Source: Acanthornis magna (Eukaryota > Chordata > Aves > Passeriformes > Acanthizidae). From it: DNA of 64,000 nucleotides. Below the pieces are notes generated by a model. The model worked only from the letters and a program-made list of their open reading frames with translations. It searched no databases and was not told the origin of the DNA. Shown here in pieces: positions 12,901-27,039 of this stretch. Made by a program: the position numbers and the translations under genes. The stretch is taken from contig JAWUZG010000056.1 of assembly GCA_036785705.1 (NCBI GenBank), positions 14,731,001 through 14,795,000 of the forward strand. The letters are read 5' to 3'. Numbering within the stretch: the stretch's first letter is position 1; the number at the start of each line of letters is the position of its first letter.

Positions 12901-15900
12901 CATTGCAGATACGAGCCATTTTGACCTTGGAATTTCAAAACCTGATGTTTTGCAATGAATTATTTGGCGTGGGAAAAAAAAATTATTTCTTACTCACAGC
13001 ACTCTCAGGTCTTGCAGGGCAGTGAGGAGAGAGGAAGGTCCACATCGCTGCGATCCATCAGCAGTCCAGGTCAAGACAGGGTTACTTGGGTGAAGGAATC
13101 AAGGCTGGATCTGGATTTTGGCCCAATCCTCAGCATTGTCTTAGACATGGGCATCTTCCGAACTGCTGTGGGAAATCCCACATTCTTCACTGCTGTCCCT
13201 GTCCCTTGGGAAGCAGCCGGAGCACACACGACCACCGTGCCCGGGCAGGAAAGGCTGTGCTGCCCAACAGTGGGTACCTGCTGACCTCGGGAAAAATTAA
13301 CAGGCTTCAGGAAATGTACCCTGCAGGCAATTTTACCCTGGAAAAACATCGCCCACATTGCTAGAGTTTAGGACAACAAATTAGAGCTTTTAATATGCGC
13401 TGGCCGCTTTTTTTTTTTCTTCCCCATACCCACACCACCACCATCCCCCCCAGCCCAGTAACATCCAGTTGCTTAATTCCATTTGAAATCACCCGGGTTA
13501 GGCACCTAAATAATCTTGTCCTTCATGCCTGTCAACATCTTGAGGCACCTAACCACCTTTAGAGATGTGGTGTGAAAGCTTGTGAACGATGCAATCGAGG
13601 AGGGAAACAAAAGACAAGTATCCCTATTTGCTGCCCAAGAATCCACAAAGAATGCTGCTTCAGCTCTGCTCTGATTTCTAATTAGATTATGAGTGATGTA
13701 GGACTCTGAAGCCAAGCTGGAGTTTGTGCTAGCACTTTGCATGTATGAATGACAAAGGGACACCACTTTCATATTGATTTAAGCAAGCCAGTGGAAGAAT
13801 GTTTAAACATCAAGTGCTTGATGTCCCAGTTTGCCAGAGCACCTGGAAATATCAAATTAATTCCAGGTGTTCTGCCATTAAGACAGGCTTGCTGCTTTTA
13901 CAGCCACACATACAAAACGTGGCTCCCAGTTCCACAAATAAAAACAGAATGGTTTCTGCTCCTAATGCCTCGATAACTCTGACATATTGCAAGTTCTGGA
14001 AAGAATTTTAATCTACATAGTTTTTTTAAATGGGGAGGGGTGTGAGGGGGGAGAGATTTTAAATATGCTGCATACAATTTGTGATGGTCATCTCTAAAAT
14101 GCAGCTCCATTATCCTTTTCCATTTGGAATGAATGAGGCTAATTAATTTCAGGCCATACTTGATGAGGTCAGCACCATACGAAGGGTGCGTGCTAGACAT
14201 TGCTAATCTCTTTCAGCTGAGAGTGATGAATTAAAGATGAAGCATTCCTTTGCAGGCCTAATTTAGAATGTATATCAAAAACCTACAGCAAATAATACTA
14301 TACCCTACAACAAAGGAAAACTTGTTCTCTCAGGCTCCCATGTAGGGTTGATTTTAAAGGCATTTTCATTTCTCTTTGGAATTCCAGCTGTGGATGGGTG
14401 AAACAGTTCAGAAAATTCAAGCTTTCTCTCTTTCTATTGCTTTTATGGACAAAAGTAGGAAAGGGGCGGGGGGGGCAAGGGGAGAGAGAAACTGGTCCGT
14501 GTTTGATCCTGTATATCCTGTGATTCCGACTGTACACTCAGCATTTAGGAAACCAAGTACCTGTGACGTGCCACCCCCCCACGGCCCACACTCACATTTT
14601 ACTGTTGGGGATTTTTAAGTCTGAGGGGAAAGCAGCCAAGGGTCCCCTTTGGTTCAGCATCATCCCAGGAATGTTTTGTTGGACGTCGCAGGAAGGAAAC
14701 AGGACGGGTCCAGCAGTTCTGCTGGGTCACCCAACAAGGACATGAGCCTCCAAGCCCTCACAGAGATGCGTTTTCCCTAGGAATAAACACCTCCCAAAGC
14801 AAAAAGATCGCATCACATCTAGAAGTGCAGATAGCAAAATTTAATGGAACGAGTCACTGCGAAAGCAACCGGGTCTGGGAGCAGGACAAATTGCTACACA
14901 GCTCCCAAATTTGCTGGAGTTGAGGCTCAGCCAAGCTTTGCCACCTTTCCCTCAAGGCAAAGCCACCCACAAAGTCCAGAGGGGTTTCCCCCGAGGGAGG
15001 GACTGCAGGATTTGGTCCTGTGGGCAACAAGAAGCTTAATTGTCATTTTGGTAAAATACGGACTTATGAAATCTTAATCCAGCCTCGGAAGGAGGCTGCA
15101 AACAATAGATCACCGTCTTCCCCACCACTTCCCCGCTCAATACCTGGCAGTTTCTTGGAATTCTTGACAGGTTGCTGCAGCGAGCCGAAGTTCCCAACTG
15201 GTGGCCATAAGCGGCTGCCGTCTTTGTATCCCAGTAGTCCTCATTAGAACAAAGCTGCTTCGAATTAAATCCAATCTACATGCCGAATCAATCTTTCAAC
15301 CCTTTGATTGCTTCTGAAAATATTTATACTTCTTAATAATGCACATTTTGTCCCAAAGCCTGTGATTAAACCCAGACAAGGTCCGGAGAAGCCTGAAGTG
15401 TATGTGGAAGGGGTTATTTTGGACAGGAAAAGAAAGATAAAGACACAGGTTTTTCCTATTGTGAAACCATTAGAGTGTATAAATCTAGCAATTGCAGTTG
15501 TATAAGCATCAGAGTGGGGTTGTAATAAATACAGATTGGAGTATTATAGTAACCAAATGGAGTTTATGGATTATGTTCACTAGTTCATATTTCTCAGCTA
15601 CTATAACCTAACTAACATCATGCTGCACTCACCTCTGTTAATATTCCCTATTAATATTCTCTTTACATGTTTGTGGGGGGGGAAAAGTTAGGATTCAACT
15701 GCTGCTCTGTGCAAAACAAATATGTTTAAAGAATCATGCCCTCCAAAGAAAAAAAACAAACACAGGGATGCTGTAAAACGACTGTGTTCGAAGGGCACGG
15801 GCTGTGCCTGGCTGAAATCGGCCCCATTCTGCTGAAAGCTAATAACTTCCATCTGAGTGGAATCTGGTCCTAATGCAGGGTATTTGCTGCGTGAAAATTA

Positions 15901-18900
15901 GGGTGTAAAAACGAAGAAAATAACTTCTGCTGTCCCTTATCCCGGTAAATTTTTAAGGTGGTAAATAATAAGCTTTGGCTGGAGATGAGAAAACACACAA
16001 AGGCTTTGAAACTGGGCTATGTGGTAAACAGCATATTATTCCCTTCTCAAAAAGCAGCATACATCACAGGTGAGATATGAGGAGATGAAGGGAAGGATAC
16101 ATTCCTTGGCTAAGGAGTAACCCAGAGAGGGCCAGATCCTCCAGAGTGGGAATCTGCCGTCGATTAGGAAGGGAGCGGTGGCTGGGGACGCACATCAGAT
16201 AAAGGCTCTGTACCTGTCTCCCTCCCTAAACACAAATGACTGCCCTTGTCTCTAATAAAAGGGAAAAATTGACTTTGGAAAACACGCCATGATAAATCTC
16301 CTTGGATAAAGTATGCAGCGCCTGGGTGAGAGGGAAAGAAATCCTAGAAACTAAAAGTATATAATGCTTATTTAATATCATTGTCATCAGCAGCATCAGA
16401 TGGTAAATGCAGGTAATATTCTTCAGCAGTGAGCTGGTAAATGCTTGTGGTAGTTTTGCTTGCGACAGTTTCCCCTTTTATAAAGGAGAGAAAGAAATAT
16501 TCTCAGTTAAAATATTATTCATTGACTCTTTCCTCACATAGCTCATTATGTTAAGCTGTAATTTCCGAAATAAGTTGGGGGGTGGTATTATTATTATACA
16601 TATATCCTGAGTCATGATGGCTATTTTGCATTAATGTATGATTTGGATGCTCAGTCTTTAAGGTAGAGAGAAGAGGGGTTTATCATCACCATAAATAATG
16701 GGAGAGGACAGACTTAAAAAATCTCTCATAAATAGGGATGGATCCAAAAACTAATGACATGCATGAAAATCCATTTTGGATCAGGCCCCCAGCAGAACTC
16801 TGTATTATATAACCAGTATTTTCTGAGTATCTTCTATTGTTTGACAACCCTGATTTCACACCGAACTTGGAGTTAATTTCTGAACAGAAGCTTTTTGTAT
16901 GGAAACTTTAAATCATATGCCTTCATGAACACACACATACCATGGAGGATATTGTCTTATTAAAGAGTTTAAGCCTAAAGGTGTATGCCTATTTTTAAAA
17001 GAAATTTTCTGATTGTAGATAACTGCTCAATTTGATTTAGTGTCCAATGATAGTGATGGGGTTGATAACTGAGCATTCATCGGTAATTCATCTTGTGCTA
17101 GTAGAAATTTACAGCAAAGCAGTGCTTTCCCAACACTGACAAGTCCTATTAATCTTCTTCAGACACATTTCAATAGGTGTCTCCATCTGTGCCCAACATC
17201 TAAACACTCTGGCATCACTGGGGACTTGGAGACACCTTCATTTCAGGTTACACTAGTGAAAATGTGATACTAGATTGTACTCTATTTTTAACCTAATTCT
17301 CTCTTTTCATTCAATTAGCCTTTCTTGCCTGCATTTTTCTACTCATGTGTAACATCCTTTTCCCAGGAATAGCTTAAAAATGAGATTTAGTTATTTAAAG
17401 AGACAGAATCTGCCAGGGCAAAAGCAACCAAGAGCTTAATATGTAAAAGCAGAATAATAAAGCTCAGGGACAGAGCGTGGAGACCGAATCGCCAGTCACC
17501 AAACAGGTCCTGAGCAGCATTCCCACGATATCCTCCTCTGGATGCACCTCTTGCACTGGGTTAGGACGGGTCTGAAATGAAACACCCCAAAATTGAAAAG
17601 GACTGCAGGATGTTTGGGTGGTGAAATCCAAAACACCTCTGTTTGTCCGTGCTGCACAGGGATCCCCACCATCCATCCCCGCTCCGCTCGACATATACAA
17701 CTAATGCATGAACAAACACAGAGCAGCCAAATTACAGCAATAACATTTATGGGTGGATTAGGTTCCAACTTCCTCACTTATTATTAAAAGTGAGTAAATT
17801 GTGAAGCACATGGAAGAGGTAGGGTGCAAATGCAGGCGAATTTCCACTCTGAACCAAATGTTGTTTTTTCACTTTCAAAGCTGCGATGAGTTTGCGAGCA
17901 GACGCAGCACAGCTTTAAAGCTTACTCATTCAAAAATGTGTGTTTGGGTTCCTTTTTTTTTTTTCCTCCCCTCCTTACTCCATTTACGTTTGCCTTTCAA
18001 AGAGGAGCAGATGCACACCATTTGGGTTTGGGTGGCTCCTACTTGCTCTGAACTTTCTTCTGAAAAGAGCAAACCGTGAGCCGTGCATCTGCTCCGCGCC
18101 TCAGAGGCAGTTTCAAACTTTGTTTCTGGCTTTATGAAGTTCTCTCGTGAGTCGTATTATGGATCTAAATGACCTTATTGTAGGTGGCAAGTTTAAATGT
18201 GCCATATTAATAACTTGTTATCCAAGACAAATTAAGTCCTTATGTGTCAAAAGCACTCTGTTCTGGATTACCTACAAGACAAGTATTTATTGAATAAACG
18301 TTGGATCCAATTTCATTTTAATGTGACTGACTGTATGCTGCAGCCCCTCAGAACGAGATAAAAACACTCAAACCTACAACTGTGTTGCAACATTACACCT
18401 AACTTGTCTATTTCTATTATTGTCTTTTTAACATGGGATATCAAAAGTGTTTGGGGGGTTTAAGGATTTATTATTATTATTGTTATTATTTTTTCTGAAG
18501 AGCAAGGAGAGAGATAGAAAAAAAAGACTGGCATTCAGCCTAAAGAGAAATCATTGAAACAAATTAATCCTATGCCGTTTAAATTGACATGGTAATCCAT
18601 CATCAGCAAAGGGAAACTCTGAAAGCAATCTAGAATCTGCAGTGTTCTTTCACTGGCCCTCAGGCACAAAGACAGATAGTAAAAGAGGAAGGGGGAAAAA
18701 AAAAATCATAAAAGTTAGCAGCATCTTAGCATAGGGAAAGGCTGGAGAGAGCAGCTTTCACTTTTTCCTGCTTTCAAGCACCCATCTCAGAAAGCAGCGC
18801 TGATTAACCTTCAGGCACTGCCTGCTAACATTTCTTGTGTGTGTCAGATCATCTTCGGCTGCTGGGATGGGACTCATTGCAAACAGTGCACAGCCCCGTC

Positions 18901-19976
18901 CTGTACAAACTCCACCATTGAGAACTCTGCCAAACATCAACTTGGGCATTTCTGCTTACAGAGGGCCTTTTATTAGCCTAAACTTGATCGTTTCAAATGG
19001 ACAATAAATTCTATCTTTGCAGCCCTGGAGAAAAGAGCTGTACTATCCTTGGGAGTTTAATAGCCAGGATTTTCATAGAGCTAGCATGAAAAAAACCAAG
19101 GGGGGTTATTTGAGTTTGGACTCAGAGTATTTTTTTTTGTCTACCCCCTGCTTTCTCAGTGGGGCTATCCACCACAATGTATGTTTCCCAAGAGATTTTT
19201 CAAACCAGTTTTAAATATCTAAAGTGATGAGACTTTGTGCACCTTTAAAATTTTATTAGACTTATGGTCAGAAGAAAACATAAACCTCTTGGGCCTTGAA
19301 AGCCCATTGCAATACAGCCATTATCCCTATAATGTCAACAGAGCTACAAAATTCTCTGGAAATAAACCTTTTAAGAACAGCTTTCCCCGCTTCATGTTTT
19401 CTTTTAAGGTCAGTGGTGCATCACTTTTTTGGAAAACGTTTCCCCTCTCTGGCCAGGTTTAGCAATGTGAAGTAGAATGTATATTACTAAATGAATAGGT
19501 TTAATTTTAGACACTGAAAAAATAAATAGAAGAAGAGAGCCAGGGCAGGAATAATACCTTTCAGTTAGAAACAGACATAGTAGAAAGAAAAAGTCAGAAC
19601 TTTAGTGCCAGGGGCAAAGGGGTGAAAGGCTGGCTAATATGAACCATATCCAACATCTGCCCTATTTTAATTTAGCAGGGATAAAGTTTCTTCTTTTTTA
19701 TTATTAAGAAAACTTTATGTGGCAGGGAAACCCATGAGCTATGTTATCAAAACTGTTTTATTGTCACACTGAAACTTAGAACTATTAAGAATTGGCAGGG
19801 CAAAGAGATAAAAACTCCCCTTCTCTCTCCTTTTATGCTCTGTGACAAGCCTGGGCTCGGGTCCTGCTGACTGGGATGTCCTTTTCATGTCTTTATGAAG
19901 TACTGCACTTGGGGCTGTAATATAAAGGGGAGGTTAATTGTTCAGGATGGGTCCAAATGATTGATTCTCCAGGTTT

Positions 19977-20005
19977 TAAATAAATAAATAAATAAATAAA
20001 TAAAT
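19977..20005 (+). repeat. (TAAA)7 microsatellite
   Basis: Seven uninterrupted copies of TAAA followed by T. It could be a decayed poly-A tail of a retroposon, but no element body is recognisable upstream. Confidence 0.9.
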
Positions 20006-21680
20006 CTGAATATTTAAAACAAAATCCTGATGCGGTGGTCACCCTCAGAGGTGAGCGATAATGGTGGTGCACAACAAGTGTAAAGAAGGACTGCACTGGG
20101 GACTTGCATGAGAAAGAGCCCAAACTGCCAGACTGGAACATGATCTCATTCCATCTAAAAGTTTTCCACCTCGATAGTGCAAATTCCACTATAAAATAAC
20201 AAAGTATGCTAAACCACATGTCAGTAGCTGTAGGAGTAAGAGAGCAAATTGGTTTCTGACAAAAGAAGGATGAATACCTTTGGATAATCTAAAGTTAAAA
20301 TTTGATTGAAAGCATAACATTCCTCTAAGCATCAATATGCTTAGGATCCAAAATATGGTTATTTTATTACCAGTTAATACTTAGATCAAAGCAAAACACT
20401 GTAGCTGGAAGGGACATTCTCTCTGGAAATAAAGTTCCATGTAATTATTTCCTATTAAAAACTAAAACTGGTCTTAGATTCAAAAATTTGGGCTTCCTTA
20501 CATGTGATATAATGTAAGCTTGTCAAGAGAGAGCAGATGTACCATTTTTCACTCTTTGCTCGTATCTCTTTGCTTTAAAGTTTTCGGTTTAGCTTTAACC
20601 CTTTGAATATGAAAGATTCTCGTCCAATTTACCTCGATCAGACCAGGGGGACTGTTTTGGATTATATTGACTAATTTCTTGTGATAAGAAATTAGAATTT
20701 GATATAAGCGAACATCATTTTAAATAAAGTCTGCAAATGTAAGGACGTAAAATCTAAAGAAAATGATATGGCAATGGGTAGGCAGCTGAAAGTTAAACAT
20801 TAAATTGTAAACAAGGGTTTTACTCTTGGGCAAAACAGCTCATCTTAATTCAATTCAAGACATGGAGTTTAAAATATGCACTCAAAATACTTCCAAGAAA
20901 GCTGCAACCTTTCAGAGGAGAGAGATAAGAATGTATTTTAATTATGAGGTTATAAATATGCGATAGATTTAATTTTTTTTTACCAACTCCTAGTGCGCTA
21001 CGTAACATTGTTCAGATGCAGTTTTGCATTTATCTGTCTGTCTCTATTCCTATACAGGGTTTTGCTTTTATTTTATTCTTTCTCTTTTTTTTTTTTTCCT
21101 GATAGCTCAATCTCTATTTATGGCATCGCTGAGGCAGGCCCTGGGAAAAAAAAAGAATCTATCCTTCTGTATTTATAAACCACCACAGAAAAAATAGGGA
21201 ACGGTTCCTTTTTACAACTGAAGGGCTGGTATTATAAGTAGCAATATGAAATATTTAGACACATTATTTCAAGCTTCCCGACTGCTTCTGATTCTGCTAA
21301 TTATTTTTGATCTGTCACTCAGAAATAAAAAAATAAATAAATAAAACTTTAAAGAGTTCATTAGGACTGCAGAAAGGAAGAAGAGTCAGATATAAGGCAG
21401 CAATTATAATTTGGTTTTAACATGTTTTTTTCGTTTTTTGCTGACTCCTCAGCTATATTGTTTAGTAGGAGGATGGCTACAATATACTTCTACATTAAAG
21501 CCTGTTAAATAGGGAAGAAGCTGAGACATTCAGCTGAGATATTGTTTGCTAGCTCAATTAGTATCCCAAGAATTTGAAAGTACAATAAATGTATCTGAAG
21601 ATCATATCTAAACATACTTACCAAAAAGTACCCACCTCTCTCAGCAGTTCACATATTTCTGCCTTTTCAATGGAAGGGGG

Positions 21681-21703
21681 AAAAAAAAAAAAAAAAAAAA
21701 AAA
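21681..21703 (+). repeat. Poly-A run of 23
   Basis: Twenty-three consecutive A residues preceded by GGAAGGGGG. No retroposon body or target duplication is recognised, so it is listed as simple sequence. Confidence 0.9.
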
Positions 21704-22599
21704 GGCAGTTCGATGTGTAGGTTAAGATTGGCGTGTAGCAAGGTTTGTGTGAGATACAAAGAAATCTGTATTTCACTCAACAATTTCATTGCTTAAACAT
21801 AGAGTTTAGAAGCATCTTTTCCTTAAACATGTGGTTCAATAACATTTTCTTCAAAGGAACAATTCAATGTGTTAAAAGATTTAAGAACAAAGAATGTGCT
21901 GCAAAATGCAAATTCCTCCAGTGTTATACTGTGTATGCAATTATGTATGTAGGCAGATAGATATAATTTGAGAGTTATTAACTTTCAACATCAATGATGT
22001 ACCCTGAATCAATACAATGTAACTACCTATTAAACTATAAACCAGGTGTGTTCCCAGGCAAATACAGTCTGAGAAGCTTTTCTAGATTTTTTTTTTTTTC
22101 TTTAAAGATTACAGCTCTACTCTGGACAAGAAGCTCAAGAGATTGGTGCTGGTCCTAAAGATGGAGATTGCTTTGCTTTTTGTTGATGGTACTAGAACAT
22201 TTCATTTCCCTCCACGTTTGGAAAAAAAAAAATTAAAAATAATAAACAATAATGAAATGGTGCAAAGGGAATGAATTGCCTCACAAACATCCGTACATTT
22301 ATGCATCTCCGGATGCATGGGGAAGAGAAAAGTTCCCTATTTCCATTTTTCCTTTGGCTCAGGGGAGGGAATGAAGGGAGCAGAAATCATTTTAAGCTTT
22401 GCCCTGCCGTCGGATCGACCCCTCTTGCAAATCCCTTTCTCCTGGCCGCCCTCCCTCGCTCCCCCGAGCACACAGCCCGGCGCAGTTAACCTTGGAGCGG
22501 CGCCGGGCACGGAAGGGTTAATGAAACCCAGCTCTTTACGACCTCAAGGGTCAGACTCTTCCTATCTGCAATCTAAGGAATTAGGTAAGGAGGTTATAA

Positions 22600-22800
22600 G
22601 ATTATAGTGAAAGGAGTTATAGGCCCTCGTAGCCTCACACCTGAACATATTGGGCTAATCCACTGGGATTCTTAAAAATCGCTTCAGCTATGGAAAACTG
22701 TTAATTAGGCTGAGTCTGTCCCGAGGTTTCCTGTTGCATTAGTGATCCAGCCGAGCTGCCTGCGCTCCATAGGCTCACACGAAATGCTCTTACCATGCCT
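22600..22800. promoter_or_regulatory. Candidate conserved enhancer (T-box, OTX/PITX, homeodomain motifs)
   Basis: This non-repetitive block has TCACACCT at 22635-22642 (T-box half-site), TAATCC at 22656-22661 (OTX/PITX type) and TTAATTAGGC near 22703. It also keeps several CpGs in an AT-rich setting. The assignment rests on motif density only; cross-species alignment would be the deciding evidence. Confidence 0.3.
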
Positions 22801-24339
22801 ATACTTTTCGTCCCTTCTCCACGACTGAAATCAGCATCAGCCCCTGATTTCGGGGTTAAAAAAAAAATGCAAAGCTGGGGGAAAATTCAGCCCGAGAGAT
22901 GAACAAAAGTCAACCCCCTCCGGTCCCTGAGCCCTGGGTGCCCGGCAGGCTATTTGCAGCTGTTTCTAACTTCAGTGTTTGTTTACAGTAGCAAAATTAG
23001 CAGTTGGAGGAGAAGTGAAAAGCTGTTTTCACATCAGTTTTACTCCTCGGTTCCTAGCTTGAGATGCCTTTCCTCCCTCCCAGCAATCAGCATCATTTAA
23101 AGTGCGGTTCAAACTTTCTCTCGCTCCTTTGACTCAGTTCTCTGCAGTCGCATCCTATTTTCTGCTAAAGAAAAATACGCGGAGAGAAGGTAGCATGTGA
23201 ACACGGGCCAAACATCACGGATTCGAGGCAAAAAAATAATAACAATAATCCCGAGCATCCCTACAGAACGTATTTTAACATCGCTTGGCAGAGCCCTGCC
23301 CTACTCCCAGCTTTCTGCCCTTTGGCACTCAGATATTTGCTTGTCTCCAGCAAAGTTTTCTTTAATCCGCCGAGACACCCCAGGGCTGTACCTGAGCTAC
23401 GGCTAAATTGCTCCTTACGACCGATAAAATCCTGCACCAGCAACTTCCCAACTTCAACGCTTAAAACAAGGGATGGTTTTAGCCATTTTGTCATTTGCAG
23501 AAGTGCTGAATTTTTTTTATTTAATTTTTTTTTTATGCCACTTGTGGTCACCCTCGAATGGCAGTAATCTGTAGATTACATATTACGAGCCTTGTCATTA
23601 CGTGGATAAAATGAGGTGGTTAAACGCTAAAATCCATTTTACTCACCACATTTGCTTGTGGGGAGGGAGGGGGGCGGGAAGGAGAGGGGAGAACAAACTT
23701 GTAGGAGAAGGATTTAAACCCCTCGGATGGGAGCTGGATGTGCCCTCGCTCCTGCTGCCAGAGCCCTCTCTGCCTGGTGGCTACACGGACTGGGGACCCC
23801 TCAACTTCACCTCCAAGGCAGGCGCCCGATTCCTCCAGCCCTCTCCCTCGCTCCTGAGCCTTTTGTCCCCATTTTCTTGGTATCTCAGCTTTGCTCCACA
23901 GAGGCGACTTTTCTCTGCCTCTCCTGGATTTGCTCTGTAGCATTTCTAGGCTCCTACTCTCCAGCTCTCCCCCCGTTTGCCTCTTTCATGTGTGTCCCTG
24001 ATCCCTCTTCAGCTGATGTGATTCTTTAGAAATGTGGGTCTTATCCCGTCCCTACCTTTGCCGGCTCTGATTAGATATTATTTTTTCATTGGCTCTGCTA
24101 CAATGGGTTCCTCCCTTTAATCTCTCGGTATATTTTCCCCCTCCCGGTATAACCAAATCCATGAAATTCACAGCCTCTCTCTTTGACACGACTGGTTCGT
24201 CTAATCACTCCATATCGATTTCCCTAACTCTTTTCATCCAGCTGAAGACACATCTTAAAACACTCCAAGCCAGAGTGTGCTCTTTGCTTTATACACACTA
24301 ATAAAATGATTTACCCTTCTCTCTCTGCTCTCCTCACAG

Positions 24340-24600
24340 GAGAAAATCGTTCAAGTCGCGGCTATTTGTGTGTGATCAGTAAATATTTAGTGTGGCGACA
24401 TCCTCAGCTCCTCTCCTGATCAATACGCAACCCAACAGGAGGTGGACTATTGTCCGGGCAGTGACTTGCTGAGATCTCCTTTAGATGAATTCTTTGCCCC
24501 CCATACTGTCTGTTAAGATTTATCCTCGAAGGTAACCAATAAAGAAAAATTGAGTCTTTAAAAACCTCTGTTTCTAACCTGTTTACCGTGCCATTAAAGC
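24340..24600. promoter_or_regulatory. Candidate conserved non-coding element
   Basis: Non-repetitive sequence with a SOX-type CTATTGTCC, two TGATCA cores, AACCAATAAAG and retained CpGs. There is no open frame of note. Regulatory function is inferred from composition and motif density only. Confidence 0.25.
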
Positions 24601-25619
24601 ACCTAAGCAAGGAATGGCTTCTTCATCCCCGTCTCCCACATCCCTGGGATGGGCTGACACATGCAGAGCGCTGCTGGAAAATGGGTATCAAAGCGGGCAG
24701 CCCCCGCCCCGCTGCTCTGCATCCCTGACCCCCTCCATCCCCTCTCGCCCGACCCCTCCAGCAAAACCCCGTCCGCTCTCTGCAGTGCGATGTCACGGCA
24801 GAAGGGCGATTCCCCGCTCGCACCCTGCAGCATCTTCGGGCACAGGGCTCGCTCCCCCAGCTCAGCCTCAGCGAGTGGGAACGATGTGCCCAGGGATGGA
24901 GGGTGCCCCAGCAACTTCCAGCCCACCTCCCTCCTCCTCCTCATCGCATCCCGCGGCTCTGCCTGCCCCAGGACCAGGCTGAGGCAGGGCTGGGGGCTCA
25001 GTGGTTTTTTGTTTGTTTGTCTGGTTTTGTGTTTGCGGTTGTAATTTTTTTTTTTTTTTTGAACGACATGGAAAATCTGCAGTGAAGGAAAAAAATAATA
25101 ATAATAATGGAAATGGAGAAGAGCTTAAAGCCCGTTTCCTGTGGTTAACCATAACGAGAGCTTTGCCAGAGTGATAAAATGGGCAGAAAGAGAAGTTCGC
25201 CTGTGCATGTGTATGTCTTATCCTGATCTGCTATTTCACTCCTGGGAAAGCCAATGTCTCCCCTTGTAATTACCCCAGGAGAGTGCTGTGCCCGGTGAGG
25301 TGTCTGAGGCAGCAGTGTGTGCCGTGTGGGTGCCTCTGATGCAGGCTGGGTGCCTCCACACAATGGCTACACAGTCACATCTGCATCGTCTGTGTGTGCT
25401 CACTCACATCGTGTCCTGCAGCCCACAGAGGTGCCCAGATATTTATTTTATTCCCGTGCGTGTGCGTTTGCACCTCAGCTCTAGGTCTGAGGCGTTTATC
25501 TCTGCAAATGGACATTGTCTGCATAGGCGCTGCATAAATCCATGGCTGTGTATTACAGATGTGCGACTGTTATTCAAATGTAAAACCAGCTACATCCACC
25601 TGTTAACTTTGTTTAGAAA

Positions 25620-25860
25620 CCACTTTCACTAATGGCTTTTCGCTAACTTATTCAGCCCGTTACTCGAGTATAGGAGGCAATGGAGGGGAAAAATCCATAT
25701 GAAACCCTGCTCACAGCCTCTCTTCGAGAGGACACTTTCCACACCTTGCCTAGACAGGGCTCCTATAGAGCGCTTATCTCTCGAATATATCTTTATACTA
25801 ATGCATACTTAATTGGTCTGTCTTGACTGTCCATATAAAACAATTTAATTAGGGTGCTTT
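25620..25860. promoter_or_regulatory. Candidate conserved non-coding element with small hairpin
   Basis: The block holds a perfect 6-bp-stem hairpin CCTCTC-TTC-GAGAGG at 25717-25731, a GATA core (CTTATCTC), and TTAATTGG and TTAATTAGG homeodomain cores. It is free of simple repeats. Function is inferred from motif density only. Confidence 0.25.
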
Positions 25861-26373
25861 CTGCTTTGGAAAGAAAGAAAAAAAAATCTGCCCAGCATTT
25901 ATTGTATTTAGCACCAATACAGGCAGAAAATGTTGCACAAGTTTTTGGTTGAAAGAGCACCTATGTGTCCATTGAAGGGCGTTGATCCGAAAAGACAGAG
26001 AGGACAAGTAAAATCGATTTGAAGCAACCCTCTCTGTCCCTTTCACACCATTCAGACACTCCATTCCTTCTAAGACAAAGACCCAGCGCCTTGGGAATGC
26101 TGGCAAGTGGGGGGGAAAAAAAGAGGGGAAAAAAAAAAAAAAAGGAAAAAAGCTTCAATCCCCCCAAGCAAAAGGGAGAGCTCTGAAATTCCTTCATATT
26201 GCTGTTATTTACCCCCGAAGATATGCTCAACTCCAGGATTTTCTTCAATACGGCGTCTAACACTGGTGCTGCGAGGAATGTCCCTGGAAGGGGAGGAGGT
26301 AATTATGGCTATTAGTGCTGCGAGCCCAGCCGCAACCTTGGTCACTCGCAGGCTTTTAGGGTTAAAATAGCCC

Positions 26374-26386
26374 TCACCTCTGACCC
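26374..26386 (-). promoter_or_regulatory. DR1-type nuclear receptor element
   Basis: On the minus strand this reads GGGTCA G AGGTGA, two AGGTCA-like half-sites in direct repeat with one base between them. COUP-TF, RXR and HNF4 dimers bind DR1 elements. With NR2F2 itself 6-8 kb downstream, an autoregulatory role is possible but is inference. Confidence 0.4.
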
Positions 26387-27039
26387 CTGCAGAGCAAAGT
26401 TGTAGCTATTGCCACAAGTTGGGCCAAAGTTTTCAAATCCAGGGCTGGGCAACACCGGAGGGGGCAAACTTCTCCCTGGAATTATTTTTGGTTGGGATTT
26501 AAATCATCTTTAGTCTATTTAATTGCCTTTCCCTCCTCCTTTGGCCAAACAATCCCTTTCGGAGAGGTGGGGGGGATTTCAAAATGCCCTTCTCTCAGTA
26601 CCTTTCCCACTGCTCTTTCCATTTAGGTTTAATTTGGCAGATTGTTTTCAAGCATGAAAATGGTTATCATCAAACTGAATTACTGGGTCAGCCTTTCATC
26701 CAGAGAGCTCAAGAATAAAGGGGGGGTGGGGGGGTGGCCGAGGAGAGGGCTCCCCCCTTTAGGCTTTCCCCACCACGACCCGTTCGGCTTTACAAAAAAA
26801 GGAGCATTTAGAAAAATGAAGAAAGGACGAAAAGCTTGGATTTGTCTGCTGTGCTTTCTGCACACCTTCACGATCCTCCTCTGCAAGGGGGGATTTTGGA
26901 AGGGGGGCGCAGGGGTGCTCAGACTGAGGAGGGGAGGGAGCCCACAGATGCAAGTACCCCTCTGGCAATAATAAAAATTCATTCAAGTGGGCTATGTCTC
27001 CATCTTCCATGTACTGATTAGACTTAACAAGAGTGGAAA

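Larger units (their letters stand above)
8381..18100. other. Gene-free upstream flank, part 2
   Basis: No supportable gene. It holds homeodomain-type AT-rich motifs at 8390-8450, a CTCF-like motif at 9877-9890 beside an octamer at 9893-9900, and a second octamer ATGCAAAT at 9248-9255. A C-rich patch lies near 13410-13455. The remaining sequence shows no repeat family that I recognise. Confidence 0.65.
18101..22200. other. AT-rich gene-free flank, part 3
   Basis: No gene is supportable. The region is strongly AT-rich, with a (TAAA)7 microsatellite, a 23-A run and an octamer ATGCAAAT at 21906-21913. The block 18150-18310 contains a TTATCC GATA core, several TAAT-type cores and no simple repeats, so it is the most enhancer-like part. 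Confidence 0.6.
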
